In this document: positions 8,232 to 18,094 of the stretch, one piece after another | Layout of the letters: each line of letters starts with the position of its first letter | Numbering within the stretch: position 1 is the first letter of the stretch | Source: Halorubrum distributum JCM 10118 | GTDB lineage: Archaea; Halobacteriota; Halobacteria; Halobacteriales; Haloferacaceae | Length of the DNA: 64,000 nt | Assembly (NCBI RefSeq): GCF_000337335.1 | Contig: NZ_AOJN01000049.1 | Coordinates: forward strand, 192,071-256,070 | Direction of reading: 5' to 3' | Position numbers and translations under genes: made by a program | Notes under the pieces: generated by a model | What the model was told of the DNA's origin: nothing | Database searches by the model: none | Seen by the model: only the letters and a program-made list of their open reading frames with translations

Positions 8232-9029
8232 ATGGAGTTCCGGCAGCTCGTCCGCGGGCGCGTCGACTGGCCCGACATCGAGCGGGTCGCGCGCGAACTG
8301 GCGGACCGGTACGACCGCGACGAGATGCGCGTGCGGTTCCTCGACGCGGACAACTGGCTGTCGACGCCGATGGTCGTCGACGACGACCTCTTCGTGAAGG
8401 TGATCACCCGGCAGAACACGCTCGTTCACGCGCTGTTCACCACGGGGCGGAACCTCGGTGCGTTCTCCGCGGGCACCGAGGGGTTCTTCGAGCGCCACGA
8501 GACCCCCTACGAGATGGCGCGCCACGAGCTGGAGGCGACCCGGCGGGTCCGCGAGCTCGGGGTCAACGCGCCGGAGCCGGTCGAGGCGTTCGAGGTCGAC
8601 GGCCTCGGCGTGCTCGTGTTGGAGTACCTCCCCGAGTTCCGCACGCTCGGCGAGCTCGACGAGGACGCGGTGGTCGAGCTCGCGCCCGACCTGTTCGAGA
8701 CGCTCCGGACGGTCCACGACGCCGGGCTCGCGCACGGCGACCTCCGCGCCGAGAACGTCCTCGTCGCGGACGGCGAGCTCTACGTCATCGACGCGACCCG
8801 CGTGAGCGACGACGGCCGCGACGCGGCCCGCGCCTACGACCTCGCGAGCGCGCTCGCGGCGCTGGAGCCGCTGATCGGCGCCGCCGACGCGATCGAGGCC
8901 GCGCTGACGAGCTACTCGGCCGACGAGCTCCTCGCGGCGCGCCGGTTCCTCGACTTCGTCGCGATCCGCCCCGACCACGACTTCGACGCCGCGGAGCTGA
9001 CGGGCGAGCTCGAGAAGCGCACGGCGTGA
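8232..9029 (+). CDS. RIO/Kae1-kinase-like small protein kinase
   Basis: 265 residues. The compact kinase fold shows an ATP-binding Lys in LFVKVI, a catalytic loop HGDLRAENVLV with the catalytic Asp and the metal-binding Asn, and a metal-binding Asp in YVIDATR. The YVIDATR motif replaces the usual D-F-[SA]-Q or D-x-S of RIO kinases, so this is a divergent member. The N-terminal about 50 residues precede the kinase core. ATG 8232 is 27 bases after a TATA-like ACTTATGAG at 8203-8211. The substrate is unknown; RIO kinases often act in ribosome maturation. Confidence 0.75.
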   Translation: MEFRQLVRGRVDWPDIERVARELADRYDRDEMRVRFLDADNWLSTPMVVDDDLFVKVITRQNTLVHALFTTGRNLGAFSAGTEGFFERHETPYEMARHELEATRRVRELGVNAPEPVEAFEVDGLGVLVLEYLPEFRTLGELDEDAVVELAPDLFETLRTVHDAGLAHGDLRAENVLVADGELYVIDATRVSDDGRDAARAYDLASALAALEPLIGAADAIEAALTSYSADELLAARRFLDFVAIRPDHDFDAAELTGELEKRTA

Positions 9030-9060
9030 GACGCCGCGAGAAGGCGGACCGACCGGAGAC

Positions 9061-9825
9061 TCAGCCGCCCAGGTACAGCTGCGAGACCTCTTCGTCGTTC
9101 AGCAGCTCCTCCGGCGTCCCCTCGAACCGGACGGTCCCCTGATCGAGGACGTAGCCCCGGTCGGAGATGCCGAGCCCCTTCGTCACGTTCTGCTCGACCA
9201 TGAGGATCGCCGTGTCCATGTCGTTGACCTCTTTGACGTCCTCGAACACGTCGTCGGCGGTGTTCGGTGCGAGCCCCGCCGACGGCTCGTCGATGAGCAG
9301 CACGTCGGGCTCCATCACCAGCGCGCGGGCGAACGCGAGCACCTGGCGCTGGCCGCCGGAGAGCGTCTTCGCCTTCGAGCCGCGCTTCTCGTCGATGATC
9401 GGGAACCGGTCGTACAGCGTCTCGATGACCTCCTCGAGGCTCCCGTCGCGGGCGACGCCGCCCATCCGGAGGTTCTCGTCGATCGTCAGCGAGCCGAACA
9501 CGTTGTCGGTCTGCGGGACGTAGCCGATCCCCTCGCGGACGATCTCCTCGGGCGCCATCCCGCCGATGTCGCGGCCGTGGTACTCGACGGTCCCCGTCCA
9601 CGGGGTCAACATCCCGAACGCGGTCTTGAGCACCGTCGACTTCCCGGCGCCGTTGGGGCCGACGAGACAGACGATCTCGCCCGGGTCGAGCCGGACCGAG
9701 CAGTCGTCGAGCACCTGCACCTCGCCGTACCCGCTGTCGACGCCCGACAGCGAGAGCACGGGGTCGGTTCCGCCGTGAGGCCCGTCCGCGGCCCCGGTCG
9801 TGTCGTCTGTCATACCGTCGCTCAT
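9061..9825 (-). CDS. livF: Branched-chain amino-acid type ABC transporter ATPase (LivF)
   Basis: 254 residues. Walker A is GPNGAGKST, the signature is LSGGQRQ and Walker B is VLLIDEPSAGL; MVEQN occupies the switch region, as in LivF proteins. It powers amino-acid or amide uptake through LivH/LivM. The N-terminal 22 residues are polar and may be excluded, since an internal ATG lies at 9813. The start codon overlaps the livG stop by four bases (ATGA), indicating translational coupling. It is the last gene of the livK-H-M-G-F operon. Confidence 0.9.
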   Translation of the reverse strand: MSDGMTDDTTGAADGPHGGTDPVLSLSGVDSGYGEVQVLDDCSVRLDPGEIVCLVGPNGAGKSTVLKTAFGMLTPWTGTVEYHGRDIGGMAPEEIVREGIGYVPQTDNVFGSLTIDENLRMGGVARDGSLEEVIETLYDRFPIIDEKRGSKAKTLSGGQRQVLAFARALVMEPDVLLIDEPSAGLAPNTADDVFEDVKEVNDMDTAILMVEQNVTKGLGISDRGYVLDQGTVRFEGTPEELLNDEEVSQLYLGG

Positions 9826-10610
9826 GTTCCGCCTCCGAGGTACGCGTCGATGACGCGGTCGTCGTTCCGGACGCCCTCCGGCGTCCCCTCCGTCAGGACG
9901 TGTCCCTGATCCAGGACGACGATCGGGTCCGCCAGGTCCATCACGAACTCCATGTCGTGTTCGATGAGCAGGAACGTCGTCCCCTGCTCGTTGAGCCGCC
10001 GGATCTGGTCTTTGAGCTTCTTGGCCAGCGTCGGGTTCACCCCCGCCACCGGCTCGTCGAGCAGCAGCACCTCCGGCTCGGCGAGCATCGCCCGCGCGAG
10101 CTCGACGAGCTTCATCTGGCCGCCGGAGATGTCGGTGGCGGGCTGGGTCGCGAGGTGGTCGATCTCGAAGTCCTCCAGGATCCGCTCCGCCTCGGCGAGG
10201 TTCGCCGACTCGCTCTCCGCGACCGTCCCCGGCGAGGTGAAAAGCGTGAGGAACGACTCGCCGGGCTGTTTCCGCGGGCCGACCAGCATCGCCTCGCGGA
10301 CCGTCATCCCCTCCAGCTTCCGGGGCGTCTGGAACGTCCGGATGAGCCCGTGTTCCGCGACTTGGTACGGCTCCATCCCGGTCACGTCGGTCCCGTTCAC
10401 CTCCACGGTCCCGCCGTCCGGCTCGTAGAAGCCGGAGATGAGGTTGAAAAGCGTCGACTTCCCGGCGCCGTTCGGGCCGATGAGCCCGGTGATGGTGCCG
10501 CGCTCGACCGCGAACGTCGCGTGGTCGGTCGCCGCGAGCCCGCCGAACGACTTCTGGAGGTCGTCGACGCGGAGGACCGCGTCCTCCTTCGGAAGCGCGC
10601 CCTCACTCAT
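9822..10610 (-). CDS. livG: Branched-chain amino-acid type ABC transporter ATPase (LivG)
   Basis: 262 residues. Walker A GPNGAGKST, signature ISGGQMKL, Walker B VLLLDEPVAGV and the H-loop LIEHD are all intact. TFQTPRKLEGMTV matches the LivG-type Q-loop region. ATG 10610 is preferred to an in-frame ATG at 10670 inside livM because MSEGALPKEDAVLRV leads directly into the first beta strand. It overlaps the end of livM by eight bases and the start of livF by four. Confidence 0.9.
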   Translation of the reverse strand: MSEGALPKEDAVLRVDDLQKSFGGLAATDHATFAVERGTITGLIGPNGAGKSTLFNLISGFYEPDGGTVEVNGTDVTGMEPYQVAEHGLIRTFQTPRKLEGMTVREAMLVGPRKQPGESFLTLFTSPGTVAESESANLAEAERILEDFEIDHLATQPATDISGGQMKLVELARAMLAEPEVLLLDEPVAGVNPTLAKKLKDQIRRLNEQGTTFLLIEHDMEFVMDLADPIVVLDQGHVLTEGTPEGVRNDDRVIDAYLGGGT

Positions 10611-11784
10611 CGTCACCACCTCCCTTCCGTTCGCGGACGCCGCTGTCCGGCGTCTCGGGCGTTCCGCCACCGCCGACCGCGCTCGGCCAGATCAGCTCCC
10701 GCTGCGGCGGGAGCACCCCCTGCGGCCGGTAGCGCATGACGGCGACGATGACGACGCCGATCAACAGCAGTCGCAGCGGCGCGGGGTCGATCGGGAGCGC
10801 CACGTCGTTCAGGAAGCGCGTCCCCTCGCGGATCGTGACGATGACGATCCCGCCGAACAGCGCCCCGCGGTTGGAGCCGCTGCCGCCCAAGATCACCGCG
10901 ACCCACGCGTAGAACGTCGTGATCGGGTCGAGGTCGCCCGGCCCGACGTAGAGGTTCAGGTGCGCGTAGAAGACGCCCGCAAGCGCCATTATCAGGCTGC
11001 CGAGGACGAACGACTGCATCTTGAACGAGTAGGTGTTCTTGCCCAGCGCCCGCGCGAGGTCCTCGTCGGAGCGGATCGTGCGCAGCACGCGCCCCCACGG
11101 CGACCGGTGCGCGCGCCGGAGGACGAAGTACGCCGCGCCCGCGAACGCGAGCACCAACAGGACGTTCAGCGACGCCTGCCAGAACGCCGTCTCTAAGATC
11201 ACCGGCGACCCGGGGATCACCTCCAGCCGGAGCCCCGGCATCGCTTCCGGGAACGTCGAGAGCACCGGCCACCCGTCGAAGAAGCCCGGGATGCCGCGCA
11301 GCCCCGCGCTCCCGTTCGTCAGCCAGCGCTCGTTTAACACGATCAGCCGCACGACCTCCGCGAGCCCGAGCGACGCGATGGCGAGGTAGTCGGCCCGGAG
11401 CCGGAGCGTCGGGATGCCGATGAGCAGCGCGAGCGCGAGCGCGACGACGAGCGCGACGGCGAGCCCGACGAGCGGACTGAAGCCGCCGGCGATCGGCGAG
11501 CCGCTCGCGGTCATCAGCGCGGTGCCGTACGCGCCGATGCCGAAGAACGCGGCGACGCTGAAGTTGATCAGTCCCGTGAACCCCCACTGGGCGTTCAGCC
11601 CGAAGGACAACAGCGCGTACATCCCCGCCAGCCCGACGAGGAACAGGAAGTACGTCGGACCGAGCGCGCCGGTGAGCATCGCGACGAAGAGGAACAGTAC
11701 GAACGCGACGCTGACGCCGAGCACCCACCCCTCCGGGCGGGAGAGGTCGGCAAACGCCGCTTTCGGGTCGTCGAGGAGGCTCAC
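10603..11784 (-). CDS. livM: Branched-chain amino-acid type ABC permease (LivM)
   Basis: 393 residues, multi-spanning membrane permease. It has the LivM-type region SFGLNAQWGFTGLINFS near residue 65 and the ATPase-contact loop RSDEDLARALGKN. A hydrophilic C-terminal tail of about 30 residues, rich in Gly and Arg, is unusual and overlaps livG. It starts with GTG at 11784, overlapping the livH stop (GTGA). It forms the translocation channel with LivH. Confidence 0.9.
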   Translation of the reverse strand: MSLLDDPKAAFADLSRPEGWVLGVSVAFVLFLFVAMLTGALGPTYFLFLVGLAGMYALLSFGLNAQWGFTGLINFSVAAFFGIGAYGTALMTASGSPIAGGFSPLVGLAVALVVALALALLIGIPTLRLRADYLAIASLGLAEVVRLIVLNERWLTNGSAGLRGIPGFFDGWPVLSTFPEAMPGLRLEVIPGSPVILETAFWQASLNVLLVLAFAGAAYFVLRRAHRSPWGRVLRTIRSDEDLARALGKNTYSFKMQSFVLGSLIMALAGVFYAHLNLYVGPGDLDPITTFYAWVAVILGGSGSNRGALFGGIVIVTIREGTRFLNDVALPIDPAPLRLLLIGVVIVAVMRYRPQGVLPPQRELIWPSAVGGGGTPETPDSGVRERKGGGDDE

Positions 11785-12740
11785 GTCGCGCCCTCCCCGG
11801 CGATCCCGTTGGGCCGGACCAACAGCACGACGACCATGATCACGAACGCGATCGCGTTCGCGTACTCGATGGTGATCATGTTCTCGATCACGGTCGCGAG
11901 CCAGTTCGGACGGATCGGTAGCGCCTCGACCACGTTGGAGAAGAACGGCGTTAGCTGGTTTATCATGCCGATGAGGAACCCGCCCGCCATCGCGCCGTAG
12001 ACGGAGCCGATCCCGCCGAGGATCACCGCCGCGAAGATCACCAACAGGAGGTTAAACCCCATCCGGGGCGCGAGCTGGTTGAACAGTCCGAGGAACACGC
12101 CGCCCGCGCCGGCGAGCCCGGCGCCGATGACCCACGTCCACAGCTTGACCCGCTTCGTCCGGATACCGCTGACCCGCGCGAGGTCGGGGTTGTCCGCCAT
12201 CGCGCGCATCTTCCGACCGAGGTCGGTGTACTGGAGCAGAACGTGGAGCCCGACGACGAGCGCCACCGCCGACCCGAATATCGCGACGTCGTGGAGCGTT
12301 ATCCGGACGCCGTACGGCACCAGCGCCTCGATCGGCCGCAGCGGCCGGACGTCGAACCGGGTGAAGTCGGAGCCGAACCGGATCTGGATCACCGCGCGGT
12401 AGATGAACGCGATCCCGATCGACGTGATCAGCAGGCCGATCGAGTCGACGTCGAGCGGCTCGTAGATGAGCTTCTCGGTGGCGACCGCCACGACCGCGGC
12501 GACGGCGATCCCGACGACCAAGGCCAGGAAGAAGCCGTACGGGAGCCCCAACACCGCGCCGCCGAGCCCGCCGACGGCGCCGAAGGTCACGAGCGCCGAG
12601 TACGCGCCGATCGTCATCGTGTCGCCGTGCGCGAAGTTCGCGAAGTCCGCGATGCTGTACACCAGCGACAGCCCGATGCTGCCGAGGACGATGATGCTGC
12701 TGAACACCAACCCGTTAGCCAGGTATCCGAGGACGGTCAT
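11781..12740 (-). CDS. livH: Branched-chain amino-acid type ABC permease (LivH)
   Basis: 319 residues, mostly hydrophobic with about eight predicted membrane segments. The LivH landmark IADFANFAHGDTMTIGAY is at about residues 30-47, and RAMADNPDLARVSGI forms the cytoplasmic loop that contacts the ATPase. GGIGSVYGAMAGGFLIG is typical of the C-terminal region. ATG 12740 lies nine bases after the livK stop. It is co-transcribed with livM and the ATPases. Confidence 0.92.
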   Translation of the reverse strand: MTVLGYLANGLVFSSIIVLGSIGLSLVYSIADFANFAHGDTMTIGAYSALVTFGAVGGLGGAVLGLPYGFFLALVVGIAVAAVVAVATEKLIYEPLDVDSIGLLITSIGIAFIYRAVIQIRFGSDFTRFDVRPLRPIEALVPYGVRITLHDVAIFGSAVALVVGLHVLLQYTDLGRKMRAMADNPDLARVSGIRTKRVKLWTWVIGAGLAGAGGVFLGLFNQLAPRMGFNLLLVIFAAVILGGIGSVYGAMAGGFLIGMINQLTPFFSNVVEALPIRPNWLATVIENMITIEYANAIAFVIMVVVLLVRPNGIAGEGAT

Positions 12741-12749
12741 CGGTCGGGA

Positions 12750-14075
12750 TTAGCCTTCGATGAAGTCGATGCCTTCGTACGCGTGGTCCTGGACCTCCAG
12801 GACCTGAAGGAAGCCGACCGGGTCACCGTTCTCGTCGAAGTCGATGGGGCCGCTGACCCCCTGGTAGTCGACGTCGTCCGGGCCGCCGCCGTCCGCGAGG
12901 ATCTGGCTCGCGGCCTCGAACGAGGTCACCGTCTCGCCCTCCGGGCCGGAGACGCGCCGGACGGTGTCTTGGAGCGCCGCGCCGGTGAACTCGTCCGCGG
13001 CCTGGATCGCCAAGGCGGCGTTGATCACGCAGTCGTACGCGTACGCCGCCCACGACGTCGGCTGCCGGCCGTACTCGGACTCGAAGGCGTCCGCGAACGA
13101 CTGGTAGTTCTCCTCCTCGACGGGCGCCGAGGGGACGACGATCTTCATCCCCTCGATGCTCCCCTCGGGGGTGTTCTCGAGCACGTTGTCGCCGGAGACG
13201 GAGTCGGCGCCGTAGAACTGCGCCTCGTACCCCGAGGAGAACACCTCGTTGACCATCGTCGCGAACTCGGCCTGGTAGGTGATGAACAGCCACGCGTCGG
13301 CGCCGGAGCTGTTCATCTCCGAGATGACGCCGGAGTACGACTGCTGGTCCTGGTCGTGGGGCGTGTTGTAGACGACCTCGCCCTCGTACGCGTCGACGAA
13401 CGCGTCCGTGAGGCTCTGGCCGTAGTCGTTGTTGACGTAGGTGATCGCCACCTCGTCGTAGCCGTCGTCGGTGATGAGGTTCGAGAGCGCGAGCGACTGG
13501 CTCCGCCCCGACGGCGACATCCGGAGCAGCCCCGGGAACTCGGTGAGGTTGAGCCCGGTGGAGTTCTGGCTCAGCTGAACGACGTCCGTTCCTTCGATGA
13601 CGCTCTCGTAGATGGCCAGCGAGACGCCGGAGCCGACCGCGCCGATCAGGAACGGCACGCCGTCCTGATTGACGAGCTTCTGGGCGGCGGCGATCCCGCC
13701 CTGGTTCTCGCTCTCGGAGTCCTCGACGACGATATCGAGGTCCCGCCCGTTAATGCCGACCTCGTTGACCATCGAGAGGGCGAGGTTGACGCCGCGCTGG
13801 TTCCGCTCGCCGAACGCCGACAGCGACCCGGTCTGGGAGTCGACCATCCCGATCTCGTAGGTCTCGGTCGAGTCTCCCCCGTCGTCTCCGTCACCGCCGT
13901 CGCTCCCGTCGCCGCCGTCGCTCCCGTCGCCGCCGTCGTCGCCGTCACCGCCGTCGCTCCCGTCGCCGCCGTCGTCGGTCGTGCTGAGACAGCCCGACAG
14001 TCCGACGAGTCCCGCACCGCCGGTCAGTTTCAGCAGCGTCCGCCGATCCGTCGTGCCCGTGGTATCCCGTGACAT
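12750..14075 (-). CDS. livK: Branched-chain amino-acid type ABC substrate-binding lipoprotein (LivK)
   Basis: 441 residues. The Tat motif DRRTLLKLTG and a lipobox ending in Cys29 (GLSGC) indicate a lipid-anchored external receptor. A Gly/Asp/Ser linker of nearly 40 residues follows, built of GDGSDGG and GDGDDGG repeats. The periplasmic-binding-protein type I domain begins at about residue 70 (YEIGMVDSQTGSLSAFGE). ATG 14075 is chosen over an upstream in-frame ATG because it gives the proper Tat signal. CGGTTAAGG on the minus strand, about 14109-14117, is a possible TATA/BRE. First gene of the operon and divergent from proline dehydrogenase. Confidence 0.92.
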   Translation of the reverse strand: MSRDTTGTTDRRTLLKLTGGAGLVGLSGCLSTTDDGGDGSDGGDGDDGGDGSDGGDGSDGGDGDDGGDSTETYEIGMVDSQTGSLSAFGERNQRGVNLALSMVNEVGINGRDLDIVVEDSESENQGGIAAAQKLVNQDGVPFLIGAVGSGVSLAIYESVIEGTDVVQLSQNSTGLNLTEFPGLLRMSPSGRSQSLALSNLITDDGYDEVAITYVNNDYGQSLTDAFVDAYEGEVVYNTPHDQDQQSYSGVISEMNSSGADAWLFITYQAEFATMVNEVFSSGYEAQFYGADSVSGDNVLENTPEGSIEGMKIVVPSAPVEEENYQSFADAFESEYGRQPTSWAAYAYDCVINAALAIQAADEFTGAALQDTVRRVSGPEGETVTSFEAASQILADGGGPDDVDYQGVSGPIDFDENGDPVGFLQVLEVQDHAYEGIDFIEG

Positions 14076-14223
14076 ATGTTTCCGATAGTCCCGAGCACAT
14101 TCGGCTACCTTAACCCCGGCCCGTCCATGGTCGGTGAGCGCGGGGCAGATCGATGAATCGGCCGGTAGTGGCACTGAACGTATTTTATACAAGCATATAT
14201 TTTTGGAACGATTGGTCGGGTGC

Positions 14224-14233
14224 CATTATATAC
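14224..14233 (+). promoter_or_regulatory. TATA box for a leaderless proline dehydrogenase transcript
   Basis: The sequence CATTATATAC is centred about 28 bases before the ATG at 14257, the distance expected when transcription starts at or next to the start codon. A second A/T-rich tract at 14180-14206 (TATTTTATAC, then ATATATTTTT) lies upstream and may hold a regulator site or a promoter for the divergent livK. Confidence 0.6.
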
Positions 14234-14256
14234 CGCTCCGGATCCGCAGTGATCGC

Positions 14257-15138
14257 ATGATCCCGCCCATCGCGAGCAACTTTGTCGCCGGGGAGTCGCC
14301 GGAGGCGGCGCTCGCTCACGTCGAGGGGCTCAACGACCGCGGCGTGGCCGGCATCCTGAACCTGCTCGGCGAACACTACGAGGAACGGCCCCCCGCCGAC
14401 GCCGACGCCGACGCGTACGTCGACCTCGTCGAGGCGATCGCGGAGCGCGGCGTCGACGCCTGCGTCTCCGTCAAATCGAGCCAGATCGGCCTCGACATCG
14501 GGGACGACGTCTTCGAGGAGAACCTCGCGCGCATCGTCGAGGCGGCCAACGCGCCGGCGGCGACCGGATCGGCGGAGACCGGAGCGGACGGGACGGGCAC
14601 CTTCGTCTGGATCGACATGGAGGACCACGAGACCACCGACGTGACGCTCGACGCGTTCGAACGGCACGCGGTCGAGACGGACGGCAACGTCGGCGTCTGC
14701 GTGCAGGCGAACTTGAAGCGGACCCGCGATGATCTCGAACGGCTCGCCGACCTCCCGGGGAAGGTCCGACTCGTCAAGGGCGCGTACGATGAGCCGGCCG
14801 AGATATCGTATAAAAAGAAGGCGCGCGTCGACGAGTCGTACCGCGACTGCCTCGCGTACATGTTCGAGGCGTTCGACGACGGCGTCGCCGTCGGGAGCCA
14901 CGACCCCGCGATGATCGAGTACGCGAAGGAGCTGTACGCCGAACACGAGACCACCTACGAGGTCCAGATGCTGACCGGCGTCCGGGAGTCGGCGCAGTTC
15001 GAACTCGCCGCCGAAGACGACGTGAAAGTGTACCAGTACATTCCGTACGGGTCCAAGTGGTTCTCCTACTTCTACCGGCGGATCCGAGAGCGCAAGTCGA
15101 ACGCGCTGTTCGCGCTGCGCGCAATCGTCGGGAACTGA
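14257..15138 (+). CDS. Proline dehydrogenase
   Basis: 293 residues, the size of monofunctional archaeal/bacterial PRODH. It oxidises proline to pyrroline-5-carboxylate with FAD and passes electrons to quinone. Landmarks are RLVKGAYDEPAEISYKKK near residue 172 (PRODH barrel strand with the conserved Lys), VGSHDP, and the substrate-gripping C-terminal motif YFYRRIRER. The start at 14257 is set by the TATA box 28 bases upstream. Its partner, P5C dehydrogenase, is at 16532. A regulator gene and a repeat lie between them, so the pair shares a locus but not an operon. Confidence 0.9.
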   Translation: MIPPIASNFVAGESPEAALAHVEGLNDRGVAGILNLLGEHYEERPPADADADAYVDLVEAIAERGVDACVSVKSSQIGLDIGDDVFEENLARIVEAANAPAATGSAETGADGTGTFVWIDMEDHETTDVTLDAFERHAVETDGNVGVCVQANLKRTRDDLERLADLPGKVRLVKGAYDEPAEISYKKKARVDESYRDCLAYMFEAFDDGVAVGSHDPAMIEYAKELYAEHETTYEVQMLTGVRESAQFELAAEDDVKVYQYIPYGSKWFSYFYRRIRERKSNALFALRAIVGN

Positions 15139-15239
15139 ACGACCTGGGTCAGGGACCGGTGAGCGGGCGGTGACCGGCGATCTGAGTAGTAACCCCCGAT
15201 CGGGCGTCACGATTTCTTAATCAGTGTGTGGTCTTGCGG

Positions 15240-15665
15240 TCAGCTGTTTATAAGTGATTGACAGACCCACGACGGACACCTCCAGAGCCTCAGCCGCTCG
15301 CATATAAATAGCAGACTGGAGATCAGCAGCGACCACCTCCAAAGCCCCAGCCGCGAGGACGCCGTACGCTCGCTGCGGTCCTCGGTTGGTCGCTCGCTTC
15401 GCTCGCTCCCGCCCTGCGGTCCTTGCGTCGCCTACGGCGTCCTCGCGGCTGCCCCTTTGAGTCCCGCCCCGCCCAGGATAGCAACCGCGCCTCACCCCTC
15501 CCCAGCCTCGTCAGTCGCCTCCGCTTCGCTCCGGCGACTGACTCCCTCGCGCGTGCTGACTCGCGGCCGCCGATGGCGGCCGCTCGCAGGCACGCGCCAC
15601 CGCGCGTTCATTTAATAAACAATCGCCGCTATCGCTCGCGGGTACTTAAATATCGTACCACGACC
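15240..15665. repeat. Hairpin-rich intergenic repeat element (copy 1)
   Basis: A 566-base gap between genes is occupied by a structured, non-coding element. In order: two direct copies of a 21-base block at 15277-15297 and 15334-15354 (19 of 21 identical), each preceded by an A/T-rich TATAA-like stretch; a 19-base perfect inverted repeat at 15348-15366 and 15433-15451; a conserved block CCTCCCCAGCCTCGTC at 15497-15512; a hairpin with arms 15512-15519 and 15533-15540; a block at 15540-15557; a 9-bp perfect hairpin 15563-15583; and an A/T-rich end at 15608-15660. The last 160 bases match, inverted, the right edge of the window. No transposase is present. Confidence 0.75.
15348..15451. repeat. 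Long inverted repeat within the intergenic element
   Basis: The left arm CAGCCGCGAGGACGCCGTA (15348-15366) is perfectly complementary to the right arm at 15433-15451. Outside the 19-bp stem a symmetrical 4x4 internal loop is followed by four more pairs (CAAA/TTTG, 15340-15343 with 15456-15459). The 66-base interior contains GCTCGCTTCGCTCGC, able to form its own small stem. This could be a structured RNA, a terminator-like element after proline dehydrogenase, or a remnant of a non-autonomous mobile element. Confidence 0.75.
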
Positions 15666-15704
15666 GACGCGCTATAACACTCGCTCCGCCGTCGACACCG
15701 CCGA

Positions 15705-16442
15705 TCACGGGTCCAGCAGCTTGGACTCCGCCTTCCGAAGATGTTCGAGCAGCGTCGTCTTCGAGACGTCCATGTCGTCGGCGAGCTCGCGCGTCGACGC
15801 CTCTCGGGGCCACTCGTAGTAGCCCGCCTCGCGGGCGTGTTCGTACACCTTCCGCTGGGTCGTGGTCAGCGTGTCGAGCCGCTGCTCGCGGGGGGTCCGC
15901 CCCGCGTGGCCCGACGACGACATCGACTCCACCGTCACCTCCGCGCCGGCCGCCTCCTGAACCGCGTCGAGCGACTCCCGGATCTCCGTCCGCTCGCCGA
16001 CGAAACACACCTGCCACTCCTCGCGTCCGCCCTCGATCCGGACCGGCGCGCTGTGGACGAAGCCGTGTTCCAAGAGCGTCGGACACACCATGTCGCCCGG
16101 GTCGTACTCCAGGAAGAACTCGCGGACGACGTTGCCCGGAGCGTCCCGAGCGCGCCCGAACCGCTCCTGGAGTTCGAGCAGGTTCCCCGCGCGGTCGGAC
16201 TCGCGGATCGCGTCGAGCAGCGCCTCGACCTCCTCGTTCGTGTCTCCGAACGCCGTGAACAAGCCGTTCACCGTGTTCGGCGCCTCGCTCTCGGCCCTCG
16301 GCGAGTTGTATATGGCGTGTGCTAACACGCCGCCGTCGGTTCTGCCCGTCGCCTCGATCGCCCAGCAGTTCGGATGCCACAGATCGAGCGTGAGCCTGGT
16401 TCCGGCCCACTCCACCGCCCCTTTCCCGTCGGTTGTCGACAT
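15705..16442 (-). CDS. HTH-10 family transcriptional regulator (bacterio-opsin activator type)
   Basis: 245 residues. The C-terminal about 50 residues form the HTH-10 domain typical of haloarchaeal Bat-like regulators: LTTTQRKVYEHARE, YYEWPRE, STRELADDMDVSKTTLLEHL. The N-terminal about 170 residues form a probable ligand-sensing domain with HPNCWAIEAT near the start. It sits between proline dehydrogenase and the divergent P5C dehydrogenase gene, so control of proline use is a reasonable inference. An imperfect 24-base palindrome lies between it and the P5C dehydrogenase promoter. Confidence 0.85.
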   Translation of the reverse strand: MSTTDGKGAVEWAGTRLTLDLWHPNCWAIEATGRTDGGVLAHAIYNSPRAESEAPNTVNGLFTAFGDTNEEVEALLDAIRESDRAGNLLELQERFGRARDAPGNVVREFFLEYDPGDMVCPTLLEHGFVHSAPVRIEGGREEWQVCFVGERTEIRESLDAVQEAAGAEVTVESMSSSGHAGRTPREQRLDTLTTTQRKVYEHAREAGYYEWPREASTRELADDMDVSKTTLLEHLRKAESKLLDP

Positions 16443-16475
16443 TGTTCACACGTCGTAAGCAGCGCACCACCAAGA

Positions 16476-16499
16476 CCCTGCCGACCATGGTAGGGTGGG
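16476..16499. promoter_or_regulatory. Imperfect palindrome upstream of P5C dehydrogenase, candidate operator
   Basis: Centred on ACCATGGT at 16484-16491, this 24-base stretch matches its own reverse complement at 9 of 12 half-site positions. It abuts a TATA-like GTTATTTGG at 16499-16507 whose centre is 29 bases before the ATG at 16532. Its position between a divergent regulator gene and its probable target fits an operator. No binding data exist here. Confidence 0.45.
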
Positions 16500-16531
16500 T
16501 TATTTGGACGTGCCGACCGGACGTCTCGAAC

Positions 16532-18052
<1,521 letters not shown>

Positions 18053-18094
18053 TCCGTCCGGAATGACGCCCGGTGACGGGCGTCCGAATTCCTT

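Noticed and set aside
13860..13980. Gly/Asp repeat tract in livK (and the similar tract in halocyanin) as a special element
   Set aside because: These are ordinary lipoprotein linkers after the lipobox in haloarchaea; the DNA repetition follows from the protein composition.
15240..15665. Insertion sequence or CRISPR array
   Set aside because: No transposase ORF, no target-site duplication that I can identify, and the repeats are not regularly spaced with unique spacers.
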